The notes under the pieces are model-generated. The model worked only from the letters and a program-made list of their open reading frames with translations, searched no databases and had not been told where the DNA came from. A stretch of 64,000 nt of DNA from Tepidicaulis sp002389665 (GTDB lineage Bacteria > Pseudomonadota > Alphaproteobacteria > Parvibaculales > Parvibaculaceae), in assembly GCF_965222285.1 (NCBI RefSeq), contig NZ_OZ244942.1, positions 2,046,001 to 2,110,000 on the forward strand, read 5' to 3'. Positions 36,090 to 44,933 of the stretch are shown one piece after another (position 1 is the stretch's first letter; each line of letters opens with the position of its first letter). A program made the translations under genes and the position numbers.

Positions 36090-36902
36090 TTAATCCCCGG
36101 ATTTCCTGGCGCCGAGCTCTTCCCGGGCGCGCCGGTAAGCATGCTTGGTGAGCGCGGAGATGATGCCCCGGAAGGTGCGCACCTCCTGCTCGGTCATGGC
36201 CGCTCTTTGGAATAAATTCCTGATATTGCGGATCATGGCCGGGCGCTTTTCTTCCGGGCGCAGAAAGCCCGTGTCATCGAGCTCTTCTTCCAAATGGGTA
36301 AAAAGCCCCAAAAGCTCGTCCTTATTGGCCGGGCGCGTATCGGCCATGGGCAATTCCTCGTCCGGCGTCTCATCGCCCGCCCTATTCCACTCATAGGCCA
36401 TGAGCAGCACCGCCTGCGCGAGATTGAGCGAGGAAAAGGCGGGATTGAGCGGCACCGTCACCACCGCGTCGGCCAGCGCCAGATCGTCATTCGTCAGCCC
36501 CGTGCGCTCCGGCCCGAAGAGAAAGCCGGGATTGCCGCCTGCCTTCAGGTGGGCGCGCATGCGCTTTACCGCTTCCTCGGGCGTATAGACGGGTTTGACC
36601 ATGTCACGCGGGCGCGCCGTCGTCGCCAGCACGAAATCGAGATCGCCCACCGCTTCTTCCGTGGTCGCCACCACTTTTGCATTGTCCAAGAGCGAATCGG
36701 CGCCCGAGGCCGCCTTCCAGGCGCGCGGGTTCGGCCAGCCGTCGCGCGGCGCCACAAGGCGCAGGTCCGTGAGGGCGAAATTCAGCATGGCACGGGCCGC
36801 CGCGCCGATATTGTCGCCGAGCTGCGGCACCACCAGCACCATGGCCGGCCCCTTGGGCAGGTTTTTCGCAGCGTCTGCCTTGCGTTTATCCGTTCCGGCC
36901 AT
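36090..36902 (-). CDS. TrmH/SpoU-family RNA methyltransferase (TrmJ-like)
   Basis: A 270-residue SPOUT methyltransferase. The N-terminal domain has VLVVPQLGDNIGAAARAMLN with the conserved NxGAAARAM, then FLFGPERTGLTNDDLALAD and VTVPLNPAFSSLNLAQAVLL, the three SpoU motifs forming the SAM knot. A C-terminal helical extension of about 80 residues is typical of TrmJ, which makes 2'-O-methylation at tRNA position 32. AAGGGC is close to the ATG. It precedes rpsD on the same strand with 203 bases between. Confidence 0.9.
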   Translation of the reverse strand: MAGTDKRKADAAKNLPKGPAMVLVVPQLGDNIGAAARAMLNFALTDLRLVAPRDGWPNPRAWKAASGADSLLDNAKVVATTEEAVGDLDFVLATTARPRDMVKPVYTPEEAVKRMRAHLKAGGNPGFLFGPERTGLTNDDLALADAVVTVPLNPAFSSLNLAQAVLLMAYEWNRAGDETPDEELPMADTRPANKDELLGLFTHLEEELDDTGFLRPEEKRPAMIRNIRNLFQRAAMTEQEVRTFRGIISALTKHAYRRAREELGARKSGD

Positions 36903-37155
36903 GCGCCCTTAAAATTCCCGTCACAAAAATCGGTTTCCTTGGCTCCCGCCCGCCCCGCCAGATGCGGAAAACAGGCGGAAAACTAAGCCAGCGCCGCTGC
37001 TTAAGCGATCCGCGATCTTTTATCAATCACCGCCGGATGCTATAGGTTCTGGCGGCTTATATAAGACACGAATCCCGCCTGCGGCCCCCCGGCCGTCCCA
37101 CCCCAAAGAGGCCAGCGGCCCGCCACGGTCCGCTCAATAAACGAGGTACGTATCG

Positions 37156-38376
37156 ATGTCCAAGATCAAGGTCGAGAATCCGGTTGTCGAGCTCGACGGC
37201 GACGAGATGACGCGGATCATCTGGGCGCTCATCAAAGAGAAGCTCATTCTTCCCTATCTGGACATCAAGCTGGATTACTACGATCTGGGCATCGAGCACC
37301 GCGATGCGACCGACGATCAGGTGACCGTCGATGCTGCGAACGCCATCAAGAAACACGGCGTCGGCGTCAAATGCGCGACCATCACCCCCGATGAGGCGCG
37401 CGTGGAAGAATTCGGCCTCAAGAAAATGTGGCGCTCGCCCAACGGCACCATCCGTAACATTCTCGGCGGCACGGTTTTCCGTGAGCCGATCATCTGCCGC
37501 AACATTCCCCGCCTCGTGCCGGGCTGGACGGAGCCGATCATCATCGGCCGCCATGCGTTCGGCGACCAGTACCGCGCCACCGACTTCCGCGTGCCGGGCA
37601 AAGGCAAGCTGACGGTGAAATGGGAATCGGAAGACGGCAAGGAAACCATCGAGGAAGAGATTTACGACTTCCCGGGCTCCGGCGTCGCCATGGGCATGTA
37701 CAACCTCGATGAGTCGATCCGCGACTTCGCCCGCGCCTGCATGAAATACGGCATGGACCGCGGCTATTCGATTTATCTTTCGACGAAGAACACGATCCTG
37801 AAAGCCTATGACGGGCGCTTCAAGGATCTCTTCCAGGAAGTTTACGAGAACGAATTCAAATCCCAGCTCGACGCCAAGAAGCTGACCTATGAACACCGCC
37901 TGATCGACGACATGGTGGCCTCCGCCATGAAATGGAGCGGCGGCTATGTCTGGGCCTGTAAGAACTATGACGGCGACGTACAGTCCGACTCCGTTGCCCA
38001 GGGCTTCGGCTCGCTCGGCCTTATGACTTCCGTGCTGATGACGCCGGATGGCAACACGATCGAGGCGGAAGCGGCCCACGGCACTGTCACCCGCCACTAC
38101 CGCGCCCATCAGCGCGGCGAGGAAACCTCGACCAACTCCATCGCTTCCATCTTCGCCTGGACGCGCGGCCTCTCCTACCGCGCCAAGCAGGACGGCAACG
38201 ACGATCTGGCCGAATTTGCCGACAAGCTGGAAAAGGTCTGCGTACGCACGGTGGAAAGCGGCTACATGACGAAGGACCTTGCCCTTCTCGTCGGCGCCGA
38301 ACAGAAATGGCTCACGACCGAAGGCTTCCTCGACAAGGTCGATGAAAACCTCGCCAAGGCAATGGGCAAAGCCTGA
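37156..38376 (+). CDS. icd: NADP-dependent isocitrate dehydrogenase
   Basis: A 406-residue enzyme of the eukaryote-like (type II) class: KVENPVVELDGDEMTRIIWA, the substrate loop MWRSPNGTIRNILGGTVFREP, the Mg-binding DDMVASAMKWSGGYVWACKN and the NADP-binding EAEAAHGTVTRHYRAHQRGE. Converts isocitrate to 2-oxoglutarate in the TCA cycle. GAGG precedes the start. A terminator follows. Confidence 0.98.
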   Translation: MSKIKVENPVVELDGDEMTRIIWALIKEKLILPYLDIKLDYYDLGIEHRDATDDQVTVDAANAIKKHGVGVKCATITPDEARVEEFGLKKMWRSPNGTIRNILGGTVFREPIICRNIPRLVPGWTEPIIIGRHAFGDQYRATDFRVPGKGKLTVKWESEDGKETIEEEIYDFPGSGVAMGMYNLDESIRDFARACMKYGMDRGYSIYLSTKNTILKAYDGRFKDLFQEVYENEFKSQLDAKKLTYEHRLIDDMVASAMKWSGGYVWACKNYDGDVQSDSVAQGFGSLGLMTSVLMTPDGNTIEAEAAHGTVTRHYRAHQRGEETSTNSIASIFAWTRGLSYRAKQDGNDDLAEFADKLEKVCVRTVESGYMTKDLALLVGAEQKWLTTEGFLDKVDENLAKAMGKA

Positions 38377-38401
38377 GCCTCTTCAATGGCAGCAAGATTC
38401 T

Positions 38402-38426
38402 AAAAGGAGCCTGCGGGCTCCTTTTT
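38402..38426 (+). terminator. Terminator of icd
   Basis: AAAAGGAGCC, short loop, GGCTCCTTTTT followed by CGTTTC; also usable by the convergent channel gene. Confidence 0.9.
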
Positions 38427-38430
38427 CGTT

Positions 38431-39684
38431 TCAGCCTTCGGCTTTGGGCGGGACGCTTTCCTTTTCCGCCGCAATTTCTTCCGCCATTTCATCGCTGTCA
38501 TCGAAGGCATGCTGACGCGCGCGCGCGGCGGCAGAGATATTCTCGAACGCCTTTTCGTGGCGGCTGACAAAGCGGTGAAAATCGGCCCGCGAAAGCTTAA
38601 GCACATGGCAGCGGGTCAGCGCCTCCACCGAGGCCGAGCGCTTGCGCGCATCGATGAGCGCCATCTGACCGAAGAAATCGCCTTCCTCCAGGTCCACCAC
38701 GCCGCCGGGCAGATAGGCCCGCGCTTCGCCCACAACGATAAAATACATGCCGTCCGCCTCTTCCCCGCGCTGGGTGATAAGCGTGCCGGCGGGAATGATT
38801 TGGGATTGCAGGAGTTTGAGAAGATCGCCGACGGCAAAAGGCTCAAGCCCCTGAAAAAGCGGCACACGCGCCACCATGTCCCAGTTCACCACGAAATCGC
38901 GCCGGTGAATTTCCTGGGCAAAGCCGCTCGAAACAATGGCAATCGGCACCGCGAACATGCAAAGCCCGAGCAGCATGACGATGCCGCCCACCAGCTTGCC
39001 GAGAAGCGTGATGGGCACCGCATCGCCGTAGCCGACGGTGGTGAGCGTTGCGATCGCCCACCACATGGCATCGGGCACGGAACCGAAATGCGCCGGCTGC
39101 ACCTCCCCTTCGATCCAGTACATGGCCGTTGCCGAGGTCATGAGAAGACCGGCCATAATGATGAGCGCGCCCATAATGGCCCGGCTTTCGGACGCCAGCA
39201 CCCGCCCGAATGTGGCAAGCGCGGGCGAGAACCGCGCCAGTTTGAAAAACCGCAAGAGGCGGAAGAGCCGCAGCACCCGCAAGTCGATAAAGAAAAAGAA
39301 AGAAAGATAGAAAGGCGCGATCACCGCAAGATCGATCAGCATCGGCCAGGTCAGCGCCCAGCGTGCCCGCGCCTTGAAGGGCGAAAGATGCCGCACCGTC
39401 GGATGATCCACCGCCACCCAGAGCCGGGCGAGATATTCCACCGTAAAAACCGTGATGGAGAAAATCTCGAACTGAAAGAACGCCGCACCATAGCGCGCAT
39501 CGATCTCCGGCACGGTCTGCAGCGCGAAGGCTGCGACATTCGCCAGAATGAGCCCGACCATAAAGACGTCGAAGATGATGCTGGGCAGATCGCCGGTCTT
39601 GCCCGCCTCTAACACCACATAGAGACGGCGGCGCAGCCCATGGGCGCCGGACGCGTTATGCGGGCCTTCAGGCTGCACCGGCAA
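38431..39684 (-). CDS. Cyclic-nucleotide-binding voltage-gated-type K+ channel
   Basis: A 417-residue six-helix channel with a C-terminal cNMP domain, like MloK1. Helices S1-S4 cover about residues 35-165 with an S4-like Arg-rich segment (LRVLRLFRLLRFFKLARF). The pore loop has the selectivity filter TVGYGD. The cNMP domain (about 275-385) has YFIVVGEARAYLPGGVVDLE, then the phosphate-binding DFFGQMALIDARKRSASV with the GxxAL and Arg. The TTG start at 39684 has no clear ribosome site and lies inside the end of alaS (17-base overlap); a GTG at 39678 is an alternative. Likely read by coupling to alaS. Exports or equilibrates K+ under control of cAMP or cGMP. Confidence 0.88.
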   Translation of the reverse strand: MPVQPEGPHNASGAHGLRRRLYVVLEAGKTGDLPSIIFDVFMVGLILANVAAFALQTVPEIDARYGAAFFQFEIFSITVFTVEYLARLWVAVDHPTVRHLSPFKARARWALTWPMLIDLAVIAPFYLSFFFFIDLRVLRLFRLLRFFKLARFSPALATFGRVLASESRAIMGALIIMAGLLMTSATAMYWIEGEVQPAHFGSVPDAMWWAIATLTTVGYGDAVPITLLGKLVGGIVMLLGLCMFAVPIAIVSSGFAQEIHRRDFVVNWDMVARVPLFQGLEPFAVGDLLKLLQSQIIPAGTLITQRGEEADGMYFIVVGEARAYLPGGVVDLEEGDFFGQMALIDARKRSASVEALTRCHVLKLSRADFHRFVSRHEKAFENISAAARARQHAFDDSDEMAEEIAAEKESVPPKAEG

Positions 39685-42343
39685 GGGAGCTGACCATGGC
39701 GCGGATGGCGCCGAGTGCCGCTTCTGCTTTCGCCCCGTCTGGGCCGCCTGCCTGGGCCATATCGGGCCGGCCGCCGCCGCCCTTGCCGCCCACGGCTTCC
39801 GCGCCCGCGCGCACGAGTTCCACCGCGCTATAGCGGTCCGTCAGATCGCCCGTCACGCCCACGGCAAGGCCTGCCTTGCCTTCTTCGGTCGCCGTGACGA
39901 AAGCCACGATACCGGTGCCGATCTGCTTCTTGGCATCGTCGATCATGCCGCGCAGGTCCTTCGGATTGACGCCGTCGAGCTTGCGCGCAATGAGCTTGAT
40001 ACCGCCAAGCTCCTCAGCCGCCTGCTCCGAAGAGGACGCGCCGCCGCCGCCCAGCGCGAGCTTGCGCTTGGCATCGGCGAGTTCCTTTTCCAGGCGCTTG
40101 CGCTCCTCGACAAGGGAGATAACGCGGGCCGGCACTTCATCCGGCGTCACGCGCAGGGCGGCTGCCGCATCGCGCGCAATCTCTTCCTGATGGACGAGAT
40201 AGCGCCGCGCGCCCTCGCCCGTCAGCGCTTCGATACGCCGTACGCCCGAACCCACGGCCCCTTCCGAGATGATTTTGAACAGCGCGATGTCGCCGAGGCG
40301 GCGCACATGGGTGCCGCCGCACAGTTCCACCGAATAAGGCCGCTTGCCCTCTTCATCGGGCTCGCCCATGGCAAGGACGCGCACTTCATCGCCGTACTTT
40401 TCACCGAAAAGCGCCAGCGCGCCCGCTTCGATCGCCGCATCCGGCGTCATCAGGCGGGTCGAGACATCGGCATTGCGGCGGATCTGATCGTTGACGATCT
40501 CTTCCACCTTCGCGATCTCCTCCGCGCTCATCGGCTTGGGATGAGCAAAGTCGAAACGCAGCCGCTCCGGCGAGACAAGCGAACCCTTCTGCGCCACATG
40601 CTCGCCCAGCACCCGGCGCAGCGCCTCATGGACGAGGTGGGTCGCGGAATGATTGGCGCGCGTTGCCGTGCGCCGCGCCCGGTCCACCTGCAATTCGGCT
40701 ATGTCACCGCTTTTCAGGCTGCCGCGTTTCAGCGTGCCGAGATGGACAATGAGATCGCCCACTTTCTTCAGCGTGTCGCGCACTTCGAATTCGGCCCCGG
40801 CGCCGGTAAAGATCACGCCGGTATCGCCGACCTGGCCGCCGCTTTCCCCGTAAAAAGGCGTCTGGTTGAGAATGACCGCGCCTTCATCGCCGGCTGAAAG
40901 GGCGTCCACCCGCGCGCCGTCTTTGACGAGCGCTACGATCTTGCCTTCCGCCGTTTCGTTCTCATAGCCCAGAAACTCGCTCGCACCCGCTTCATCGCGC
41001 AGCTCGAACCAGAGCGTTTCGGTTGCCTGCTCGCCAGAACCCGACCAGGCCTTGCGCGCTTCGGCCTTCTGGCGGGCCATGGCCTCATTGAAGCCTTCAA
41101 CGTCCACATCCATGCCCCGGCCGCGTAGCGCATCCTGGGTCAGATCGAGCGGAAAACCGTATGTGTCGTAAAGCTTGAAGGCCGTCTCACCCGCCAATGT
41201 GCCTTGCCCTTGCTGCTGCGCAACTTCTTCATCGAGCAGCTTGAGGCCGCGGGCGAGCGTTTCGCGGAAACGGGTTTCTTCCAGCTTCAGCGTTTCGGTG
41301 ATGAGCGCTTGCGCACGGGTTAGTTCCGGATAGGCCGCGCCCATCTGCTGAACAAGCGCCGGCACCAGTTTCCACATCATCGGATCGCTGGCGCCCAGAA
41401 GCTGAGCATGGCGCATGGCGCGGCGCATGATCCGGCGCAGCACATAGCCGCGCCCTTCATTCGACGGCAGCACACCGTCGGCAATGAGGAAGGAAGACGA
41501 ACGCAAATGGTCGGCAATGACACGGTGGCTGACGCCATGGGTGCCGCGCGGCTCGGTGCTTGAGGCATGCGCCGAGGCCTCAATGAGCGCGCGGAAAAGA
41601 TCCGTCTCGTAATTGTCATGCGTGCCCTGCAGCACGGCGCTGATCCGCTCGAGCCCCATGCCTGTGTCGATGGAAGGCTTGGGCAATTCCACCCGGTTGT
41701 CGGGTGTCAGCTGGTCGAACTGCATGAAGACGAGGTTCCAGATTTCGATAAACCGGTCGCCGTCTTCATCCGGGCTGCCGGGAGGTCCGCCCGGAATATG
41801 ATCGCCGTGATCGTAGAAGATTTCTGAGCAGGGCCCGCAAGGTCCCGTCTCGCCCATGGACCAGAAATTGTCCGAGGTCGGAATGCGGATGATCTTGCTG
41901 TCGGAAAAGCCTGCGATCTTTTTCCAAAGCTCGAAGGCTTCATCGTCTTCGGAATAGACGGTCGCCAGCAGTTTGTCCTTCGGCAGGCCGAATTCCTTCG
42001 TAATCAGGTTCCAGGCAAACTCGATCGCCTCGGCCTTGAAATAATCGCCGAAGGAGAAATTGCCCAGCATCTCGAAGAAAGTGTGGTGGCGCGCCGTATA
42101 ACCCACATTATCAAGATCGTTATGCTTGCCGCCTGCGCGCACGCATTTTTGCGAGGAAACCGCGCGCACGTAAGGGCGCTTCTCCGCCCCGGTGAAAACG
42201 TTCTTGAAGGGCACCATGCCTGCATTGGTGAAAAGCAGGGTGGGATCGTTCGAGGGAACGAGCGAGGCCGATTGCACGGTCTCATGGCCATTGGTGGCGA
42301 AATAATCGAGAAACGTCGCGCGAATATCGTTCAGGCCGCTCAT
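39668..42343 (-). CDS. alaS: Alanyl-tRNA synthetase
   Basis: An 891-residue class IIc synthetase. Motif 1-2 regions: FTNAGMVPFKNVFTG, YTARHHTFFEMLGNFSFGDYF; motif 3 VLRRIMRRAMRHAQLLG. The editing domain carries the zinc set HSATHLVHEALR and CGGTHVRRLGDIALF, and the C-Ala domain ends with GGRPDMAQAGG. ATG 42343 is used; a GTG at 42352 is in frame. It precedes the channel gene with an overlap and follows recA on the same strand, an order seen in many alphaproteobacteria. Confidence 0.97.
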   Translation of the reverse strand: MSGLNDIRATFLDYFATNGHETVQSASLVPSNDPTLLFTNAGMVPFKNVFTGAEKRPYVRAVSSQKCVRAGGKHNDLDNVGYTARHHTFFEMLGNFSFGDYFKAEAIEFAWNLITKEFGLPKDKLLATVYSEDDEAFELWKKIAGFSDSKIIRIPTSDNFWSMGETGPCGPCSEIFYDHGDHIPGGPPGSPDEDGDRFIEIWNLVFMQFDQLTPDNRVELPKPSIDTGMGLERISAVLQGTHDNYETDLFRALIEASAHASSTEPRGTHGVSHRVIADHLRSSSFLIADGVLPSNEGRGYVLRRIMRRAMRHAQLLGASDPMMWKLVPALVQQMGAAYPELTRAQALITETLKLEETRFRETLARGLKLLDEEVAQQQGQGTLAGETAFKLYDTYGFPLDLTQDALRGRGMDVDVEGFNEAMARQKAEARKAWSGSGEQATETLWFELRDEAGASEFLGYENETAEGKIVALVKDGARVDALSAGDEGAVILNQTPFYGESGGQVGDTGVIFTGAGAEFEVRDTLKKVGDLIVHLGTLKRGSLKSGDIAELQVDRARRTATRANHSATHLVHEALRRVLGEHVAQKGSLVSPERLRFDFAHPKPMSAEEIAKVEEIVNDQIRRNADVSTRLMTPDAAIEAGALALFGEKYGDEVRVLAMGEPDEEGKRPYSVELCGGTHVRRLGDIALFKIISEGAVGSGVRRIEALTGEGARRYLVHQEEIARDAAAALRVTPDEVPARVISLVEERKRLEKELADAKRKLALGGGGASSSEQAAEELGGIKLIARKLDGVNPKDLRGMIDDAKKQIGTGIVAFVTATEEGKAGLAVGVTGDLTDRYSAVELVRAGAEAVGGKGGGGRPDMAQAGGPDGAKAEAALGAIRAMVSSLAGAA

Positions 42344-42547
42344 AAAATTCACTCAAAAGGTCAAGGTTTGTGGGCAGTTACCGGCAATAGCATGAGCCTA
42401 GCTTTTACTAGGCAAGCCCTACCCTGTCCAGCGGCGCCGGAGGCCCGCGCCGCCCGCCCGCTTACCATTAGAACGCCCCCTCCCGCCGCCAAACGGTGGC
42501 ACCTGGGGAGAAGGGCAGGCCCCGAAAAACGAGCCCCCGGAATCAAG

Positions 42548-42592
42548 AAGCGGCGCCGGGAACCGGCGCCGCTTCAACGCCTCAGGAGGCGT
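42548..42592 (-). terminator. Two GC hairpins after recA
   Basis: AAGCGGCGCCGG-GAA-CCGGCGCCGCTT (42548-42574) and ACGCCTC-AG-GAGGCGT just beside it. They lie between recA and alaS; there is no long U-run, so termination is probable but not certain. Confidence 0.6.
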
Positions 42593-42624
42593 CACAGGAA
42601 CTTTTAGCCCCGGAGGGAGGCAGG

Positions 42625-43734
42625 TCAGGCCGTCTCGGCCTCATCGCCATCGTCACCCTCTTCGGCATCGCCTTCGAACTCGGTTGCAACGAGCCCGGCA
42701 TTTGCCCGCACAGCCTTTTCGATGGAAGCGGCCATGTCCACATTTTCCTTGAGGAATTGCTTGGCGTTTTCCCGGCCCTGGCCGATCCGCTGGCTGTCAT
42801 AGGAATACCAGGCGCCCGATTTCTCCACGACCCCGGCCTTCACCCCGAGATCGAGCAATTCACCGGTCTTGGAAATACCCTCGCCATACATGATGTCGAA
42901 TTCCACCTGCTTGAAGGGCGGGGCAACCTTGTTCTTGACCACCTTGACGCGGACATTGTTGCCCACCACCTCGTCGCGCTCCTTGATCGAGCCGATACGG
43001 CGGATATCGAGGCGCACGGAGGCATAGAATTTCAGCGCATTGCCGCCCGTCGTCGTTTCCGGGCTGCCAAACATCACCCCGATCTTCATGCGGATCTGGT
43101 TGATGAAAATCACCATGCAATTGGATTTGGCGATGGAAGCGGTCAGCTTGCGCAGCGCCTGGCTCATCAAACGGGCCTGAAGACCGGGCAGACTGTCGCC
43201 CATATCGCCTTCAAGCTCGGCGCGCGGCGTCAAAGCGGCCACGGAGTCGATCACCACAATATCCACCGCGCCGGAGCGTACCAGCGTGTCGGCAATCTCA
43301 AGCCCCTGCTCGCCCGTATCGGGCTGGGAGATCAGAAGGTCTTCCAGATTGACGCCCAGCTTGCGCGCATAAATGGGATCGAGCGCATGTTCGGCATCGA
43401 CGAAGGCGCAGACGCCGCCGCTCTTTTGCGCTTCGGCCACCGTGTGCAGCGCCAGCGTCGTCTTACCGGAGCTTTCCGGCCCGTAAATTTCCACCACACG
43501 GCCCTTCGGCAATCCCCCGATGCCAAGCGCCACGTCGAGACCGAGAGAGCCGGTGGAAATCGACCCGATTTCGACCACCTGCTCGTTCTTGCCGAGGCGC
43601 ATGATCGATCCCTTGCCAAAGGAACGTTCGATCTGGCCCAAGGCTGCGTCCAATGCCTTCTGCTTATCCATATCGCTCTTATCGTCTTTCCTGGAAAGGC
43701 TGACTACGTTTTCGGCTGTATCGCTCTTCGCCAT
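42625..43734 (-). CDS. recA: Recombinase A
   Basis: A 369-residue RecA: Walker A GPESSGKTTLAL, Walker B VDIVVIDSVAAL, loop L1/L2 region NQIRMKIGVMFGSPETTTGG, and an acidic C-terminal tail. It drives homologous recombination and LexA cleavage in the SOS response. ATG 43734 (MAKSD) has AAGGGG upstream at fitting distance; GTG 43743 is too close to it. The N-terminus is about 20 residues longer than E. coli RecA. Two LexA-type boxes lie upstream at 43786-43800 and 43854-43868. Confidence 0.98.
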   Translation of the reverse strand: MAKSDTAENVVSLSRKDDKSDMDKQKALDAALGQIERSFGKGSIMRLGKNEQVVEIGSISTGSLGLDVALGIGGLPKGRVVEIYGPESSGKTTLALHTVAEAQKSGGVCAFVDAEHALDPIYARKLGVNLEDLLISQPDTGEQGLEIADTLVRSGAVDIVVIDSVAALTPRAELEGDMGDSLPGLQARLMSQALRKLTASIAKSNCMVIFINQIRMKIGVMFGSPETTTGGNALKFYASVRLDIRRIGSIKERDEVVGNNVRVKVVKNKVAPPFKQVEFDIMYGEGISKTGELLDLGVKAGVVEKSGAWYSYDSQRIGQGRENAKQFLKENVDMAASIEKAVRANAGLVATEFEGDAEEGDDGDEAETA

Positions 43735-43785
43735 CTTCGGCACCCCTTATTTCACAGGGGCCGTAGCCCCGCAATGGAAGTAAAT

Positions 43786-43800
43786 GTACATATTTTGTTC
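43786..43800. promoter_or_regulatory. LexA-type box candidate, proximal (one mismatch)
   Basis: GTAC-N7-GTTC, 52 bases upstream of recA. It differs from the alphaproteobacterial consensus GTTC-N7-GTTC in one base and is at a distance typical of a recA promoter. Confidence 0.45.
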
Positions 43801-43853
43801 TCATTGGCAAGCGATGCAATAAGCAGCTGTTTTAAAACGATAAATCGGAACGT

Positions 43854-43868
43854 GTTCGCAGAGCGTTC
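43854..43868. promoter_or_regulatory. LexA-type SOS box, exact GTTC-N7-GTTC
   Basis: GTTCGCAGAGCGTTC, 120 bases upstream of the recA start, is a perfect match to the alphaproteobacterial LexA direct-repeat site. Confidence 0.65.
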
Positions 43869-44124
43869 TCGAAAATTTGACCTTATCCCGCCCCCGCCGG
43901 CGCGACTCGCCGCTGCCGTCCGTCCGCCGCTTCCCGCGAAGGAGGATTCGGAAGCCCGGCGCAGCTTATGAGCGTGCAAATGCCCCCTCTCGGGCGCGCT
44001 CCCGGCACTCGCGCAAATATGAAAACCGAAGGCCAGAATTGCCGCGCGCCTGCCATTGCGGGCCCGGCGCAAACGGGCCACCTAGAGCGCGGGGATGATC
44101 ACGCCAATTCCGGGGGACAGGCTC

Positions 44125-44913
44125 ATGACCGCCACCAGCTTTCCGCTCTCTTCCTTGCCGCTGCTGCTTGTGGCGCTTTTCGGCTTCATCGCCTTTATGG
44201 GCGCGCGCGCCTGGCGGGCAGGCACGCTGACCCAGAGCGAGGCCGCGCTCCTTTTCGGGTTCTTTGCCGCCGGCGCACTCTGGACCTGGGTCTGCGCTGA
44301 GCTCGCCCTTTCCGGCGCCGCGCGCAGCGCCGAATTCCTTTTCTGGCTTCCCGGCCTCTGGCTGCCCTACACGATCATCCTCATCCTGCAGCCCTTGCGG
44401 CTCATGGCTTTCGGCCGCCAGGCGCTTTACAAGCTGATGGATGAAGTGCCGCCCGCCGCCATCGTCGCGCTGGAAGGCTTGCGCATTCTCGGCCTCGGCA
44501 CCTTGATCAAAACGTTTCAGGGCACCTTCCCCGTCCATTTCGAAGTGCTGACGGGCATCCCCGATCTTCTCTTCGGCTTTTCCGCCCTTGCCGTCCTCTG
44601 GCTCATTGCGCGCGGCAAGATCACCTGGCGCGGGCTTGTGCGCTGGCACCTTGCCGGTCTTTTCCTGCTCGTGCCCGCCGGGCTTTTCATTCAGCTCGGC
44701 CTGCCCGGCCCCTTGCAGCTTTTCTCCAGCCCGCCGACAAGTCTTGCGCTTTTCGAGTTTCCGATGATCCTCGCGCCCGCCTCCGCCGTGCCGCTCTTTG
44801 CCTTCATCAATGTCTGGTCGGTGCTTTGGCTGCGCCGGCGCAGACCTGAAAACCTGCTCGCGCCTTACGCGCGCAGCACCGCAGCGGCAACGGAGAAAAA
44901 AGCACAAGCCTAA
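44125..44913 (+). CDS. Polytopic membrane protein, unknown
   Basis: A 262-residue protein with about seven predicted membrane helices, e.g. SSLPLLLVALFGFIAFM, ALLFGFFAAGALWTWVC, LFWLPGLWLPYTIILIL, LRILGLGTLIKTF, LLFGFSALAVLWLIA, WHLAGLFLLVPAGLFIQL and FPMILAPASAVPLFAFI. ATG 44125 follows GGGGGACAG; a second ATG at 44095 after GCGGGG is possible. No family is recognised; there are no charged motifs suggestive of a transporter. The gene is divergent from recA and converges with cckA. Confidence 0.75.
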   Translation: MTATSFPLSSLPLLLVALFGFIAFMGARAWRAGTLTQSEAALLFGFFAAGALWTWVCAELALSGAARSAEFLFWLPGLWLPYTIILILQPLRLMAFGRQALYKLMDEVPPAAIVALEGLRILGLGTLIKTFQGTFPVHFEVLTGIPDLLFGFSALAVLWLIARGKITWRGLVRWHLAGLFLLVPAGLFIQLGLPGPLQLFSSPPTSLALFEFPMILAPASAVPLFAFINVWSVLWLRRRRPENLLAPYARSTAAATEKKAQA

Positions 44914-44933
44914 GGGAGATAGAAGTCGGCGCC

